Positions 44,731-55,505 are shown, counted from the first letter of the stretch. The stretch: DNA of 64,000 nucleotides from Lunularia cruciata (GCA_948567375.1 OX419759.1:57513493-57577492); one strand, 5' to 3'. Notes: generated by a model from the letters alone, not told the origin. Program-made: numbers and translations.

Positions 44731-45547
44731 TGAGAATAGATAAAGCAAAGTGATGTGAAGTAATGCTCATCGCTTGAGCTTGATTCCAAGTATTAGCTTT
44801 GCAATTGTGTTTGTGAGTGTGTGGAGAAATTCAAAGTGCAAGTCAGTATGCTTGTTGGATGTTGGATTCCGTAGCCTTGATCTTTATTATGTGTGTTTGA
44901 TCCTGAGTGAAGTGCATTGGAGCAATGCCTTGACAAATTTGAGAGGAATTGTAGTGTTGATAGTATTTTGCATTTGTGAGAGCAGTGCAAGGTTGATGTG
45001 AAGCAATTTTGATCAAGGAAGATGTGCCTTCAGTGGAGGGGTGGAACACAATTCTGAGGCAAAGTTGTTTTACAGTGAAGTGCCATTTTTGGGAGAGCCT
45101 GAATCATCACAATCAAGATTGGTTGGAAACAATTGAAGATGTTGTGATTACAGAGTGCTAATTTGTGACAAGATTGAGAATCAATGCTTGTTACTCTCTT
45201 CTGGGTGTGGTTTCTACTTGAGAGATTAAAGACGCAACCAAGAAGAACTACATTATTACTATTTGACTTAGTATTTGACCAATTCTGACTCGTATCTCTG
45301 CGGAAACAAACTTTACTAACCCGATTACCACAAAAGTGATATTTGCCGGGTTGTCACAGATACTCATCATCCTTCCATTTGCAACTATCCCTCTCTCATT
45401 GAGTTCTCTTGTGAGCAATGTCTTGAGTCTTTGTGTGTTAGCCTTGGAGGAGTATGATGGAGTTGGGGTTCTTTGCCTTCTTAGTCCATGGTGCACTACC
45501 ATAATAGCCATAAAAGGTTCATCTTGAGTGAGAGACAGGCCGGATCA

Positions 45548-45779
45548 CAAGACATGTCGGCTAATAGACCAAGACCGACATGTCACCCATCCAAGCAAGT
45601 AATATAAGGGTGGAGCTTGCTGACATGTCACCTATCCATGTACCTAATCCTATGGTAAGGATTCCTTAGAGGAGATCCTCTTTGGCTATATAATAAAGAG
45701 AATTTTCTCCTTTGAAGCATCGGGGATTTGAGTGTAAACTTGTGTTTTTGCTTGTGTATCCTCGGAACATTAAAGTTTC
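45548..45779 (+). repeat. Element D LTR, second part after the B2 insertion
   Basis: Matches, in reverse complement, the inverted D LTR near 48500-48700: GACCGACATGTCACCCATCC, GGTGGAGCTTGCTGACATGT and TATATAATAAAGAG (TATA box near 45695). With 31019-31543 it reconstitutes about 757 of the ~788 bp D LTR. It is cut at 45779 by the B3 pol fragment. Confidence 0.75.
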
Positions 45780-47539
45780 CAATGTAGCTATAGGATGCAC
45801 TCTTAGTCAATTAGACCAAGATGGGCATGATCATCCAATAGCTTATGCTAGTAGGCAGATGGTTTTAGCAAAAAAGAGCTACTCTATCATGGAGAGAGAA
45901 GGGTTGGCAATGATCTTTGGTCTCAAGAAGTTTAGACACTACTTGATTGGATGAAAAGCCACCATTTTTACATATCACAAGGCTTTGAAGTACATCTTCA
46001 ACAAGCCAATGTGGAAGGGAGACTAGCAAGGTGGATGATACTCTTCTTTGAGTATGACTACACCATTGAGGAAAGGCCAGGGAAGAAATATGAAAATGCT
46101 GAATTATTACCTAGAGCTTATGATCATGATGGAGATGAGCCAATGGATGATTCCTTTCTACATGAGAAGCTCATGACAATCGCATTCACTCAAGTGGTTC
46201 CAATGGAGTACAAAGAGATTGTTGACTTGATTACAAGAGGTAACTATCTAGAAGGGAAGCATGCTAGGGAGAGAAAGCCCTTGTAGCAAGATCTAGACCT
46301 TACACAATGGTGGAGGAAATTCTTTTTCACCAAGGAGCAGATGGTCTACTTCAAAAGTAGTGGTTTTGAAGAGTCTATCTTACTTATAAAGAAGTTCCAT
46401 GAAGGTTTAGTGTGTGGAGGACACTTTGCAAGAAAGGTGACTACTTTCAAGATTCTAGATACAGGTTACCATTGGAGAGGGATTCAAGGATTGTCTTGAT
46501 TATTGCAAAACTTGTCATGTTTGTCAAGCTTTTGCTAGAAAGTCTACTTCCACTCCACCACTAAGATCAATTCCAATGCTTGGACCATTTGAGAAGTGGG
46601 GAATTGATTTTGTAGGTCTTCTCAATAGAGCCCCAAGGAACAATCGGTATATTGTGATAGTTACTAATTATCTTACCAAGTGGGTTGAGGCTAGACCATT
46701 GAGGGACAAGAATGACAATGAAGTTGGTAGATTTCCTTTTGAATGCATTATCACTAGGTTTGGATACCATTTGGAGTTGGTTTTTGATAGAGGAGGAGAG
46801 TTTACAAGGAGCATTAATACAGCCATGTTATGACATTTCTCTATCACAGATAGAGCAACTACATCATATAAGCCAAATTCCAATGGTTTGGTATAGAGAA
46901 GCAATCAGACCTTGTCCATGATGTTGGCTAAAGATGCAAAAATTTAGGGGGCTAAACATCATTGAGACAAGAGGATTCACGTAATTTTGTGGGAGTATCA
47001 GACAACCATGAAGACTTCCATGAAGACAACCATGAAGACTTCTTCCAAATATTCTCCATTTTAATTAGTATATGGTATTGAGTCTACCTTACCTATTCAA
47101 TTTGATCTTCCAACCTTCCAAACCATTTATATGAGATTGAAGAAAGCACAAGGAGGTGATGTAGAGAAGTCAAGGAAGGATCAACTAATGAAATTAGAAG
47201 AGGCAAGAGCAGTTGTTATGATTTGAGTGGAGCAAGCTCAAAGAAAACAAAAGGAGAGTTATGATAAAAGGTAAGGCAAGAAGAAGGTGGAGCCTTTCAA
47301 AGAAGGTGATTGGGTAATGTTATTTGATTCTTTTCAATTCAAGATGTGCAAAAGAAGTTTTGCCTAAGTACTTTGGACCTTTCATAGTGGAGAAGGTGTG
47401 GAGCAATTACACCTATGATCTCAAGGAGTTGGGAGGAAGATACTTTGATAGGATTAACCATGATAAGTTGAAGATGTATCATAGAAGGTAGAGAGATCTT
47501 CACTTTGAAGACAAAGTGAAAACTTAGTCCGAGGGTAAA
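45780..47539 (+). pseudogene. Family B RNase H and integrase remnant (B3)
   Basis: RNase H from NVAIGCTLSQLDQDG (45781) through SYSIMEREGLAMIFGLKKFRHYL, then IARW-like and NAELLPRAYDHD. Integrase: CKTCHVCQAF, FEKWGIDFVGLLN (first Asp), VFDRGGEF (second Asp) and SNGL-x-RSNQ (the Glu is lost, with a stop before it). A short duplication of ATGAAGACAACCATGAAGAC near 47010-47040 is present. It starts in mid-RNase H, very close to where B1 starts. Many stops. Confidence 0.8.
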
Positions 47540-48224
47540 TATAACATCCATTTGTGCATGTGTGTGATATTGTGATATTTAGTTTGGAATTACAAGTACT
47601 TGAGAGATATTATTTATATAGAGATAAAGGATGGTTCTACCTTAGTCATGATTAGCTATAGTTAGTCATACCTAAGATAGAGGGGATTTTACTTTTGAAG
47701 GAAGTAGAAAAGATGAGCATCACTATTTTGGATTCTAGTGTATTGACTTGGTATTATTCCTAGGTGTTTGGAATTAAAGAAAAAGTTAAGAACTTTTGGA
47801 TGCACAAACCTTTTTGTTTTGGATTCTTCTATAGTCCAAAGATAGCTCATGTGAAGGAATCTTTGAATTAGTGGTTGAGTCAAGATAATATCACATGGTT
47901 ACAAAATATTTCCATGAGTATGGATATTCTTTTAGCATTTTGACTTTATTTGGACTTTAGCTTAGTAACTTGAGTTACTCCAATAATCTGTAACTTTGGT
48001 GTATAACTATTTCACAAGTATATAAGCTAGGGGTAAGGGAGTACTCATCATCCTTTTATTTGCAATTTTCTCTCTCTCATTGAGTTCTCTAGTGAGGAAT
48101 GTCTTGAGTCTTGGAGTGTTGGCCTTGGAAGAGTATGATGGAGTTGGGGTTCCTTGCCTTCTTAGTCCATGGTACACTACCATAAGCTCGGAGGTTCATC
48201 CTAAGTAAGAGATCAACTGGCTCA
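47540..48224 (+). repeat. Family B 3' LTR of B3 (685 bp)
   Basis: Starts TATAACATCC after GTCCGAGGGTAAA and ends CAACTGGCTCA. TATA box TATATAAGCTAGG near 48017. It is followed by inverted D sequence. Confidence 0.8.
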
Positions 48225-49211
48225 TAGTACACTTAACATCCCAAGTAGTACATGTATATGATCACATCCTTGCAAATCATTTCATTATATCCCAAGCACC
48301 AACCATTGTTACTAACATGATTCATGCAACACCCACTAAAATAGAGGACATTCTAGCAAAATTGGAATGCTTGGAGAATCTTCACTTAACATAAAAACTC
48401 CAAGAGAGGACTCCAATTAATATTGTTGATAGAGGAGAAATTTCTTGTACACATTGTATGGGAAGAATGCACACTTGTTATGCTTCGAGGACAACAAGAG
48501 AGAGAATATATAGATTTCACACTCAATCATTTGATGTCCCAAAGGAGCACCTTCTCTTTATTATATAGACCAAGAGGATCTACTCTAAGGAACCTCCACT
48601 ATAGGATTAGGCGCACATATAGGTGACATGTCAGCAAGCTCCACCCTTGGATTACTTACTTGGATGGGTGACATGTCGGTCCATGTCCTATCTGGTTGGT
48701 CAAACAAGCTTTGACCGGAGAGAATCTTTTAGGGAATCTTCTTGTAGGAATATTAGAATCATGTGGGTAAGGTACCATTGGAAATCTCTTGACAAGAAAA
48801 ACCAGGGGGAAGGAAAGCCAGATTTTCCTCCACTGGGGGAGGTCTACACATTTTTGAGGCTTAATTCATCCGTTTAGGCCTCCAAAATTGCCTTCAAAGA
48901 TTTCAGGCATATTTTGGTTCCTAATCTATTAGTAGAAGTCCATTTTTGGTAATACCTCTTTCTGATCTGTTTAGGCCATCATGTGTAACATCCTTTCAGA
49001 TGTTGCCAAACTAATTCTCACCTTTAAATCATATGTCTAGCTATTGATTCTAAGGTCTTCAAGACTATTTTGGTTTCTGCCCAAAAGAGTAGAAGTACTC
49101 TTTTGGTGATACTTCTATCTGATCTATTTTGACCATCATGTATAATATCATTCTAGATGTTACCAAACCAAATTTCACATCTAGATCATATGGCTAGCTC
49201 TTTGTATTACA
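48225..49211 (-). repeat. Element D 5' LTR and leader, minus orientation
   Basis: The LTR runs from 49211 (TGTAATAC on the minus strand) to about 48424 (...ATCAACA), 788 bp, containing the two ~150-bp tandem units and the TATA box (TATATAATAAAG on the minus strand, near 48557). From 48423 leftward to 48225 lies D leader or gag start, truncated by the B3 LTR. It is inverted relative to the D LTR pieces at 31019-31543 and 45548-45779. Confidence 0.7.
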
Positions 49212-49513
49212 ACATCCAATGTGCCAAACCATACATTCCAAATTTCTATGTACATTATGGAAGATAGGAGCATATTATGGCAAACTGTCCAAAAGATGCC
49301 AAGAACCATAAGAAGAGAGAACACTTGTTTGAGATGTTGTCCCATGGCATAGCGCCTTCAATGATCTTTTATGTGACCTGACTTTCTGAGGAGGAAGAGG
49401 AAACAGAATGGGATGAGGTCTGCCCGGCCTGGATAAATGTTGTCACATTCATAATGAGAAGAACTACTATGCAAATCAATGTCCTAATAAGCCTGCTTGC
49501 TGCACAACTCCAA
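49212..49513 (+). pseudogene. Gag zinc-knuckle fragment (A- or E-like)
   Basis: One frame reads YVHYGR, then EHIMANCPKDAKNHKKREH; a later shifted frame reads CHIHNEKNYYANQCPNKPAC. These are two decayed zinc-knuckle units, and the second has Tyr where His is expected, like unit 3 of A1 gag at 735-776 (both end Y-x2-NQCP in spacing). It may be the gag of element E, whose pol follows at 52288 after the inverted C insertion. Confidence 0.55.
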
Positions 49514-49565
49514 TAGAGTGCAGCAGAGTGCACCAACTGGGCGTGGTGCACTCTGCTGCACTCTA
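49514..49565. repeat. Perfect 21-bp inverted repeat at the gag/C junction
   Basis: Arms 49514-49534 and 49545-49565 are exact reverse complements (core GAGTGCAGCAGAGTGCACC) around a 10-base loop. The right arm belongs to element C gag (compare 21001-21025), so the left arm is an inverted duplicate of it made at the breakpoint. Confidence 0.9.
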
Positions 49566-50640
49566 GAAGAAGTCACAACCGTGGATGAGGTCTCTCTACC
49601 AAATCCAGATGTCACCACTCTCTCCTCCACCATGTTGAGCTCAATACGCTCAGCCAAACCAAAGACTACTGCCAAAGTGGGCGAAGTAGCCTGCAGCAAC
49701 GTAGCATCATGAACTCTACGTCGCAACTCCTTGTCCAGTATCCCATACCAAAACTGGACTGCCTAGGCCTCAGTAACTCCTTGAGTGAAACTGATCAGCC
49801 GCCTCATGCGAGTGTATGCCTCGCGTAGGCTCTCTCCAGCCTTCCGCTGGAACTCTTGCAAGCTCCTCAGCTTGTCAGTCCGCACTCCCTGGTAGTTCTA
49901 CCTCAAACATAGGATGAACTCAACCATGGGGTTAAACCCCGGTACCACACCACCTCCTGCAGCGGTACCTCCACTCGTAGTAGCAATATCTCCAGCTAGT
50001 GCACCTCCACTAGCTCCACTAACACTACTCGAGCTAGAACTCGTGGGTACAGCCGATCTACTCCTAGCCACCGAGCCTGAAGTAATGGAGACATAGTGTG
50101 GAGACCAATACTGTCTCCATAACTCAATCTCCTCTAAATGAGCTCTCGTGAACTCATGGTAGTCATCCATCGGCGGACCCTCCAGATGCTGGAACAACCC
50201 CTTCCATGCCATGAAGGGTGTGAACAAAGTCGGGTTCCGCATTTGCTGCAGATCACACCGACTATCAAACTCCTAGATGAAGTCATCCAACTCAATGGTA
50301 CCCACTGTACCGGAGTAACGCCTAGGGCCTTTGGAGGCCCCATAAATCTTGTCCATGTCCCACAACAACAGTGCGGACACACCAAGTGCACTCTCAACTG
50401 AATCAGCTCCTGTGTCGAACTCCAACTCAGAGTCAATCTCCTCCCTCACTGGGATCTGAGATACAGGCTGATATTGAGCACCACTCCGAGTAAACCCACT
50501 ACGTACTACAGGGCTAACTCCTCTGGAATCTCCAAAGAACTCCGTCGTGACCAAGTAACTGCAACAGGAAACCCGAACCACCAACTGCAACCGCAAGTAC
50601 CCCACCAAGTGCCAACACCAACTAGACACCACCTACTAAT
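49566..50640 (-). pseudogene. Family C gag remnant, minus orientation
   Basis: Open stretches on the minus strand at 50273-50632 (EIDSELEFDTGADSVES, LLLWDMDKIYGASKGPRRY) and 49898-50242 (FMAWKGLFQHLEGPPMDDYHEF, VPTSSSSSSVSGASGG, GGGVVPGFNPMVEF), then a capsid part with RSLQEFQRKAGESLREAYTR and LRRRVHDATLLQ (about 49680-49870). It is better preserved than the plus copy at 20060. Frames shift at least twice. The zinc knuckle and everything downstream are missing because the element is cut at 49565. Confidence 0.8.
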
Positions 50641-51079
50641 GTAACTCTAACCGAGATAACTACACTAGGGGAAGGGCAACCTATAACCTGCCATCATAAC
50701 ACGCACTCTCACGGTCTGCAGGTCATCACTTCCTGCCTCACCGGAGAGAAACAAAGGTAGTCTGACTGGTCATCACTCCAGTCTCACCATCGAGAGCACA
50801 CCAGAGCACCAACGCTCAGAAGTCAAGGCACCTCACACAAATGTGGTGCACAAACAGGAAGCAGAGAATGGAGGGGATCCAATCACAAGAAATCTAAACA
50901 AAAACCCTCCATCTCATAACACAACACGGGACTGACTCTGCCTCCATTTGGCATTTGACATAAGAGCAGTTCGTATCTAAGTCCTAAGCTACCAGGATCA
51001 CCAAGAATGGGATCAAACTGCCTCTCCTAGCCAAAGCTACATGTGTATAGATAACAATGGCGCAGTCACTAGGACAACA

Positions 51080-51150
51080 AGTGAGGGTGGACCAGTTGGC
51101 TAGGGCACCAGTCTAGGAACAAGAGATCTAGGGGTCAATCCCTGTTGCGC
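51080..51150 (+). repeat. tRNA-like segment, possible SINE head
   Basis: TGGACCAGTTGGCTAGGGCA resembles an RNA polymerase III A box region and GGGGTCAATCCCTG, about 45 bases further on, resembles a B box (GGTTCRANNCC). The spacing fits a tRNA-derived SINE head. A cloverleaf is not complete and no clear poly-A/T tail or target duplication was seen. The segment is within DNA absent from the other C LTR copy. Confidence 0.35.
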
Positions 51151-51219
51151 ACAATCTAGCAAGAAAGGCAGATTTTGCCAACCAATGACCAAGATCTACT
51201 CTAAACTAGCTAGCCTCAC

Positions 51220-51241
51220 GCCAGCAAGCTAGCTTGCTGGC
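51220..51241. repeat. Perfect 22-bp palindrome
   Basis: Core CCAGCAAGCTAGCTTGCTGG (51221-51240), flanked by G and C that extend the symmetry by one pair. It lies in the C LTR segment that the other copy lacks. Confidence 0.9.
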
Positions 51242-52287
51242 CCTTCTAGGCCTTCGTAGCCTCTCATAGCCCACAGCCCTATGCCTCGAAATGCCAAAAT
51301 TCAGCCAAATGAGGCTTTTCTTGTTGCCACTTCGAAACCTCCTCCAAAATTGGCAAAACTTCTCCGAACTTGCGAAAGTCCTCCAAACTAGCAAAACTCC
51401 TCCAAATCTGGCCCTAAATCTGATGTAAATCTGACGTAAACCCTAAAGATGGCTGTCCGCCAAATCCCCCGCTAACTTTCCACTCGAGCCAAATTGACAA
51501 AACGGGTTTTTCCAAATCATAATTTCATGAGAAGAGCTTCCCAACTCCACCTTCAATTTCACTTTCTGAGCCCAACTCGCAGCAAATTGGTCCTGCCTTC
51601 ACCTCTTGAGCTCAAAATCACAACACTGCTCGAAAATTGCTCCTTCTTTGCTCAAAATTTGGCCAGCGCTTCCGCACACCGTCCGCCTAACTGCCAAATC
51701 TGAATCACTTGAACTAGCTTCTTCACACTAGGGAAACACAGAACTTGAATCGAGCTACCACGATCCACTGAGCTTGGAGATACCACCAACACTCAATGTT
51801 CCTGCACTCGATTTCCCCCTGACTTCACTTCTCTGATGTAATCAGATTGCTTAACACTTTCAACTCAACTCAACTCAGATCAATACTTGATCTGTCACTC
51901 TATAAATTGCCAACAACTGGGCACTGATTACAATCAAGCCACACCCACTCAAGCATAGAGAATCCAGGTGACGCTCGCCGGCCTCTGTCCACCATAGCCA
52001 GGAACTCGAAGGCTCAACATCAGAGAAGTGAGCTCTCTGGAGCTCACTTTGAAACTATACCCCCTGGACTCGAGCTAGCACTGGAACCCTAACGGTCCTG
52101 CTGACGGCACACTCGACGGTGCGAACGGTGCAAAGTGACGGTGGGCCCCACCGTGAAGTCAGTACCCCGAACACCAAATCAGACTGTCGGAAAGTAGTCC
52201 CTGAGAAACTACTAGAATAACTCTAACTACTATCACTAGAACTCCAGTGTCCGAGCAACTAGATGCGGAACTACAAATGGCGTGACA

Positions 52288-54425
52288 ATGATAAATGAGG
52301 TAACAAACAAGCATTGGGTGTTGTATACAAAGGTCCAAGACCTTAATATTCTTGTAACCATTGAAGGCAATGTCATCCCAAATTGTTAAATTGACTCAAG
52401 CTCCTCCATCAACATTACAAAGGGAGTTATGCAAACATTAGGATTGCAAGGCATGACTAAAACTTTGACACTTCTTTGAATGGATGATGAAAGGAGACAC
52501 CATCCTAGGATGTTAACCAAAGTATTTATATTCATTGGTGAGCAAACATTCCTAGTGGATTATTTGGTGATGGATACCCCTTCTCCCACACAATTTCCAC
52601 TATTGCTAGGAGTCTTATGGCTGGTAAATGTTGATGTGATTACTTCTTGGTGAACCAGGAAGTTGACTTGTGGAAAAAAGTCAAATCACATTGTTCTTCC
52701 ATGTACCCTACCAACTAGAATTCTAGTTTGGATCAGGAAGGAGAACCAAGCCTTGACATCAATGCATGGAACCCCACTTATGCTAAAAATGATAAGAAGA
52801 TTGCAGATACCATCACTAGTTGTATGTTTATAGCCAAGGAGTAGACGAGTGGTTATGGCATATCCAAGATTACAACAATGATAAACTTCTCTAACCCTCT
52901 CTTCACATCTTGTACTAAACTCCCTATACTTGACAAACTAGTTGTTCACAACTTTTCATGAACATTGCTTAAGAACTTCAACACAAGTCTTGAAAATTTT
53001 GCACAACAAATCCCGGCTTTGTTCTCATTACAATATATGTAGGAACACACACATACTACCTCCCCCTCTTGCTGCTACTACATCAAGGATGACATCAACT
53101 ATAAGGAAAAAAAACCAATGACAAATGTTTCTACCTAGATGGAAATCTTCCACATGATACTATCATACCCAATGATAGCAAAATAGAAGTCATGTGGGAT
53201 AATAAAACTTCCTCAGCCAGTTTTGGTGAGACATGCCTACAAAATGCAATGTGCAAGATGGAAGATACAAAATGAGGAGGGAAAGTGTCCAAACTGCACC
53301 ATTGTTGCCACCACCAAACAAATCATCCCAAAGAGAAATGAAAAGAGAGGGAAGTCCATTAGACTATACCCAATCTGGAATTGCCACACTACTTTTTGGA
53401 CAAACCTCCAGCACAAGCAACCGAACACAGTCCACTCTACAAGTCCAAGTCATGGACAAATTCAAAAATTTAGATATCCCCCAAGCAAAAGGGGCCCCTA
53501 CACACGTCTAGTTGAGTACCAATGTGGGTACCAACAAGCACCCCACATTTCAGGAACTCTTTTATGAATTCAAATGTCTCTTTGCCTAAAATTATATAGA
53601 ATTGGAGAGTGTGAATCCTAAAACATGTCAGCATCAAATATTGATGAGTATAGATGCTATCCCGATTTGATTTAAACCATACAGATCGAATCCCATCTAT
53701 TTCCAACAGCACAAACTAACACAAACTATTCAAATGCAAGATCATTTAACCTGTAGGAGAGACTACGTGGGCATTGCCTATCCCAATAGTTCCAAGAAGG
53801 CATACAAGAAAAGTAAGGACCCACATGAATTTCTGCAAATTGAATGCACACATTATACCTGATCCTTTTCCAGTTCCATTTGTAGATACATTGTTGGATA
53901 GGGTAGATTGGAATCAGCATTTTTCCTTCATGGAAGGATATCTGGTTATAACCAAATTGCTATTCCCCCCACATTTGTCATTAAGTAGGGAATTTATGCC
54001 TACCGAGCGATGCCATTTGGACAATGAAATGTTCACACAACATTTCAATGATACATGATGAATTCTTTTGGAGAAGTAGAAGTAGAAGTAGAAGTAGAAG
54101 TAGAACTCTACCTTGATGACATGTGTATACATAGTTCCCATAACCACCATGTACAGAGTGTTGTGAGCTGCTCTACACATCTGCAAGAATGTAAAGATTT
54201 CTCTCCATCTACAAAAGTGTTTGTTGTTTCTTGTGGACCTCTCTTAGGCCATTTGGTCTATGTAAATGGTATCATGGTCAATCCAAGAAAAATCCAAGCC
54301 ATTGTGTAACTGCTAATACCTGAGACAATACATGACCTTTGATGCTTATTAGGTTGTAGGGGATATTACCGTTGGTATGTCCACATGTATGCTAAGATAG
54401 CATCTTCATATCTCATATATCTTAG
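52288..54425 (+). pseudogene. Element E Ty3/gypsy pol remnant (protease to RT thumb)
   Basis: Protease tail near 52530-52660: EQTFLVDYLVMDTPSPTQFP, LLLGVLWLVNVDVITSW. RT: PIPIVPRRHTRKVRTHMNFC, AHIIPDPFPVPFVDTLLDRV and FSFMEGYLVI (53774-54058), catalytic YLDDMCIHS (about 54112-54138), VFVVSCGPLLGHLVYVNGIM, then LLGCRGYYRWYVHMYAKIAS. Between protease and RT (52700-53770) only a basic Pro-rich frame is readable. No RNase H or integrase follows. It begins exactly where the inverted C LTR ends. Confidence 0.8.
54073..54102 (+). repeat. (GAAGTA)5 microsatellite inside RT
   Basis: Five perfect hexamers directly before the YLDD catalytic box of element E. They translate as alternating Glu-Val (EVEVEVEVEV). 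The preceding FGEVE and following LYLDD suggest that the repeat grew from a single E-V of the normal F-x-EVYLDD context. Confidence 0.95.
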
Positions 54426-55254
54426 GTGCAGTGGGGTAGATTTTTCATATTGATACTAATGGGGTCTAGCCCCATGTTACCTCTTTTGTCTCTCCCTTGT
54501 ATTGCTTGATGGGTTTTCCATCCTTCATGTGTTCTATGTGGTCACCTTTCCTTCTTAAACCAAAATCTTCTGCAAATACGGACCTAATATGTTATTTACT
54601 TTATTATTTCCCGGTGAGAAGCATGTTTAAATTACATTCACAATAGTTTTCATGACTGCTATTAGATGTCGAGTAGCAGTTTATAAAACTAGTTTAGTTA
54701 TATTTTCGACCAATGGTGTGACAAAGCCAATCGAAGAACGAAACAAGGTGAATCTCAAACAACATCTCTATTTATTAATGGTGTGGTATCGCAAATGAGT
54801 CTAAAGGTGGAATGGAATCCAAAAAAGACTTGGGTTGGACAACGGGCACAACAACAAATAGTATGCAGAAGAAGACGCGTTTTCAAACCTGGCACAGAAT
54901 TGCAAAAGTAGACCTCCGGTTCGAAGCTCGTGAGGAGCAGCGCCAAGTTGGTGCTTATATCAACGGAGGTCATATATATAAATATGCTTATATCAAGGGA
55001 GCACGCCAGTTCCTGCTGTGCGTTGCGGTCCGAATTAAGAATCCAAAACGTAACATAATGTCAATTCTTTTCTGTTTTAACCAGATTTAAGGTTTAGATT
55101 TAAAGTGAAAGGCGACCGCATAGGAAAAATGAAGGACGGGAAGAAACCGTCAAGCCCATACAAGGGAGAGAAAAAATAAACATGGGGCTAAGTTCCATGT
55201 TAGATTTAAGAAATTGTATTAACTTGGATATAATGTTGTTGATGATATCTCTGT
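54426..55254. other. Spacer right of element E, no gene recognised
   Basis: After the E thumb the sequence changes to AT-rich single-copy-like DNA. A 92-codon frame (54812-55090, plus) has a basic, Gln/Arg-rich content (EAREEQRQVGAYINGGHIY) without known motif. I see no LTR here. Confidence 0.4.
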
Positions 55255-55505
55255 ATGGACTTAAATAAATAATTTATGTTTATTAATATTACATTTTAAT
55301 TAATATTAATAATAAAGTATTATTTTATTATGATGAACAAAATTTTTTTATTTTATTTTAAATAATTATAATAAAATTTTAATATTATGATAAAATTAAT
55401 TACTATAATAATATATAATATTTTGCTATTATTTGAAATTAATATAATTAATAAAATATAACAAAAATATATTTACAATTATAATATTAATTTATATAAT
55501 ATTGA
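55255..55505. other. Extremely AT-rich island
   Basis: About 250 bp of nearly pure A/T, with many TAATAT, ATTAAT and AATTATAATAAA blocks and only scattered G or C. It sits between the end of the retroelement block and the GC-richer region upstream of the amidohydrolase gene. AT-rich tracts of this kind can act as matrix attachment regions or nucleosome-free boundaries. Confidence 0.6.

Larger units (their letters stand above)
41846..45358 (+). repeat. Complete solo family A LTR (3513 bp)
   Basis: Starts TGTGGTACCC and ends GGGTTGTCACA. It is flanked by gatat (41841-41845) and gatac (45359-45363), a 5-bp target duplication with one change. Uninterrupted B LTRs such as that at 31544-32222 show the empty site. 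The layout is: non-coding start, domain I frame (42524-43105), basic/acidic linker, coiled coil (about 43397-44562), TATA-like TATTTAAG at 44681-44688, then R-U5-like sequence to 45358. It is the best copy for reading the LTR-encoded protein. Confidence 0.9.
31544..45547 (+). mobile_element. Family B Ty3/gypsy element B2 inserted in the D LTR
   Basis: 5' LTR (31544-32222), leader and gag, protease, RT, RNase H, integrase, LTR (40664-41340) and a second LTR (41341-45547, split). Two family A LTRs are inserted in it (33555-35477 minus; 41846-45358 plus). D LTR sequence flanks both outer edges, and ggatc occurs at both (31539-31543 and 45542-45546), a possible target duplication whose right copy overlaps the expected LTR end. 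All frames are broken. Confidence 0.7.
41341..45547 (+). repeat. Family B LTR, second of the tandem pair, split by an A LTR
   Basis: Parts 41341-41845 and 45359-45547 together give 694 bp, a full B LTR. The 3513-bp A LTR lies between them. The break is about 17 bases after the TATA box (TATATAAAAAAGG near 41819). It ends GGCCGGATCA, and D LTR sequence follows. Confidence 0.8.
50641..52287 (-). repeat. Family C LTR and leader, minus orientation
   Basis: The right edge at 52287 reads TGTCACGCCATTTGTAG on the minus strand, matching 18651. The sequence keeps higher GC than the plus copy, which looks like a C-to-T and G-to-A decayed version (for example CGG against TGG/CAG). It carries ~350 bp (about 51015-51365) that are absent from the plus copy, including a tRNA-like segment and a palindrome. 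Confidence 0.75.

Noticed and set aside
51895-51910. TATAAAT motif in the inverted C LTR
   Set aside because: It is on the plus strand, antisense to the element, so it cannot be the C promoter TATA box.
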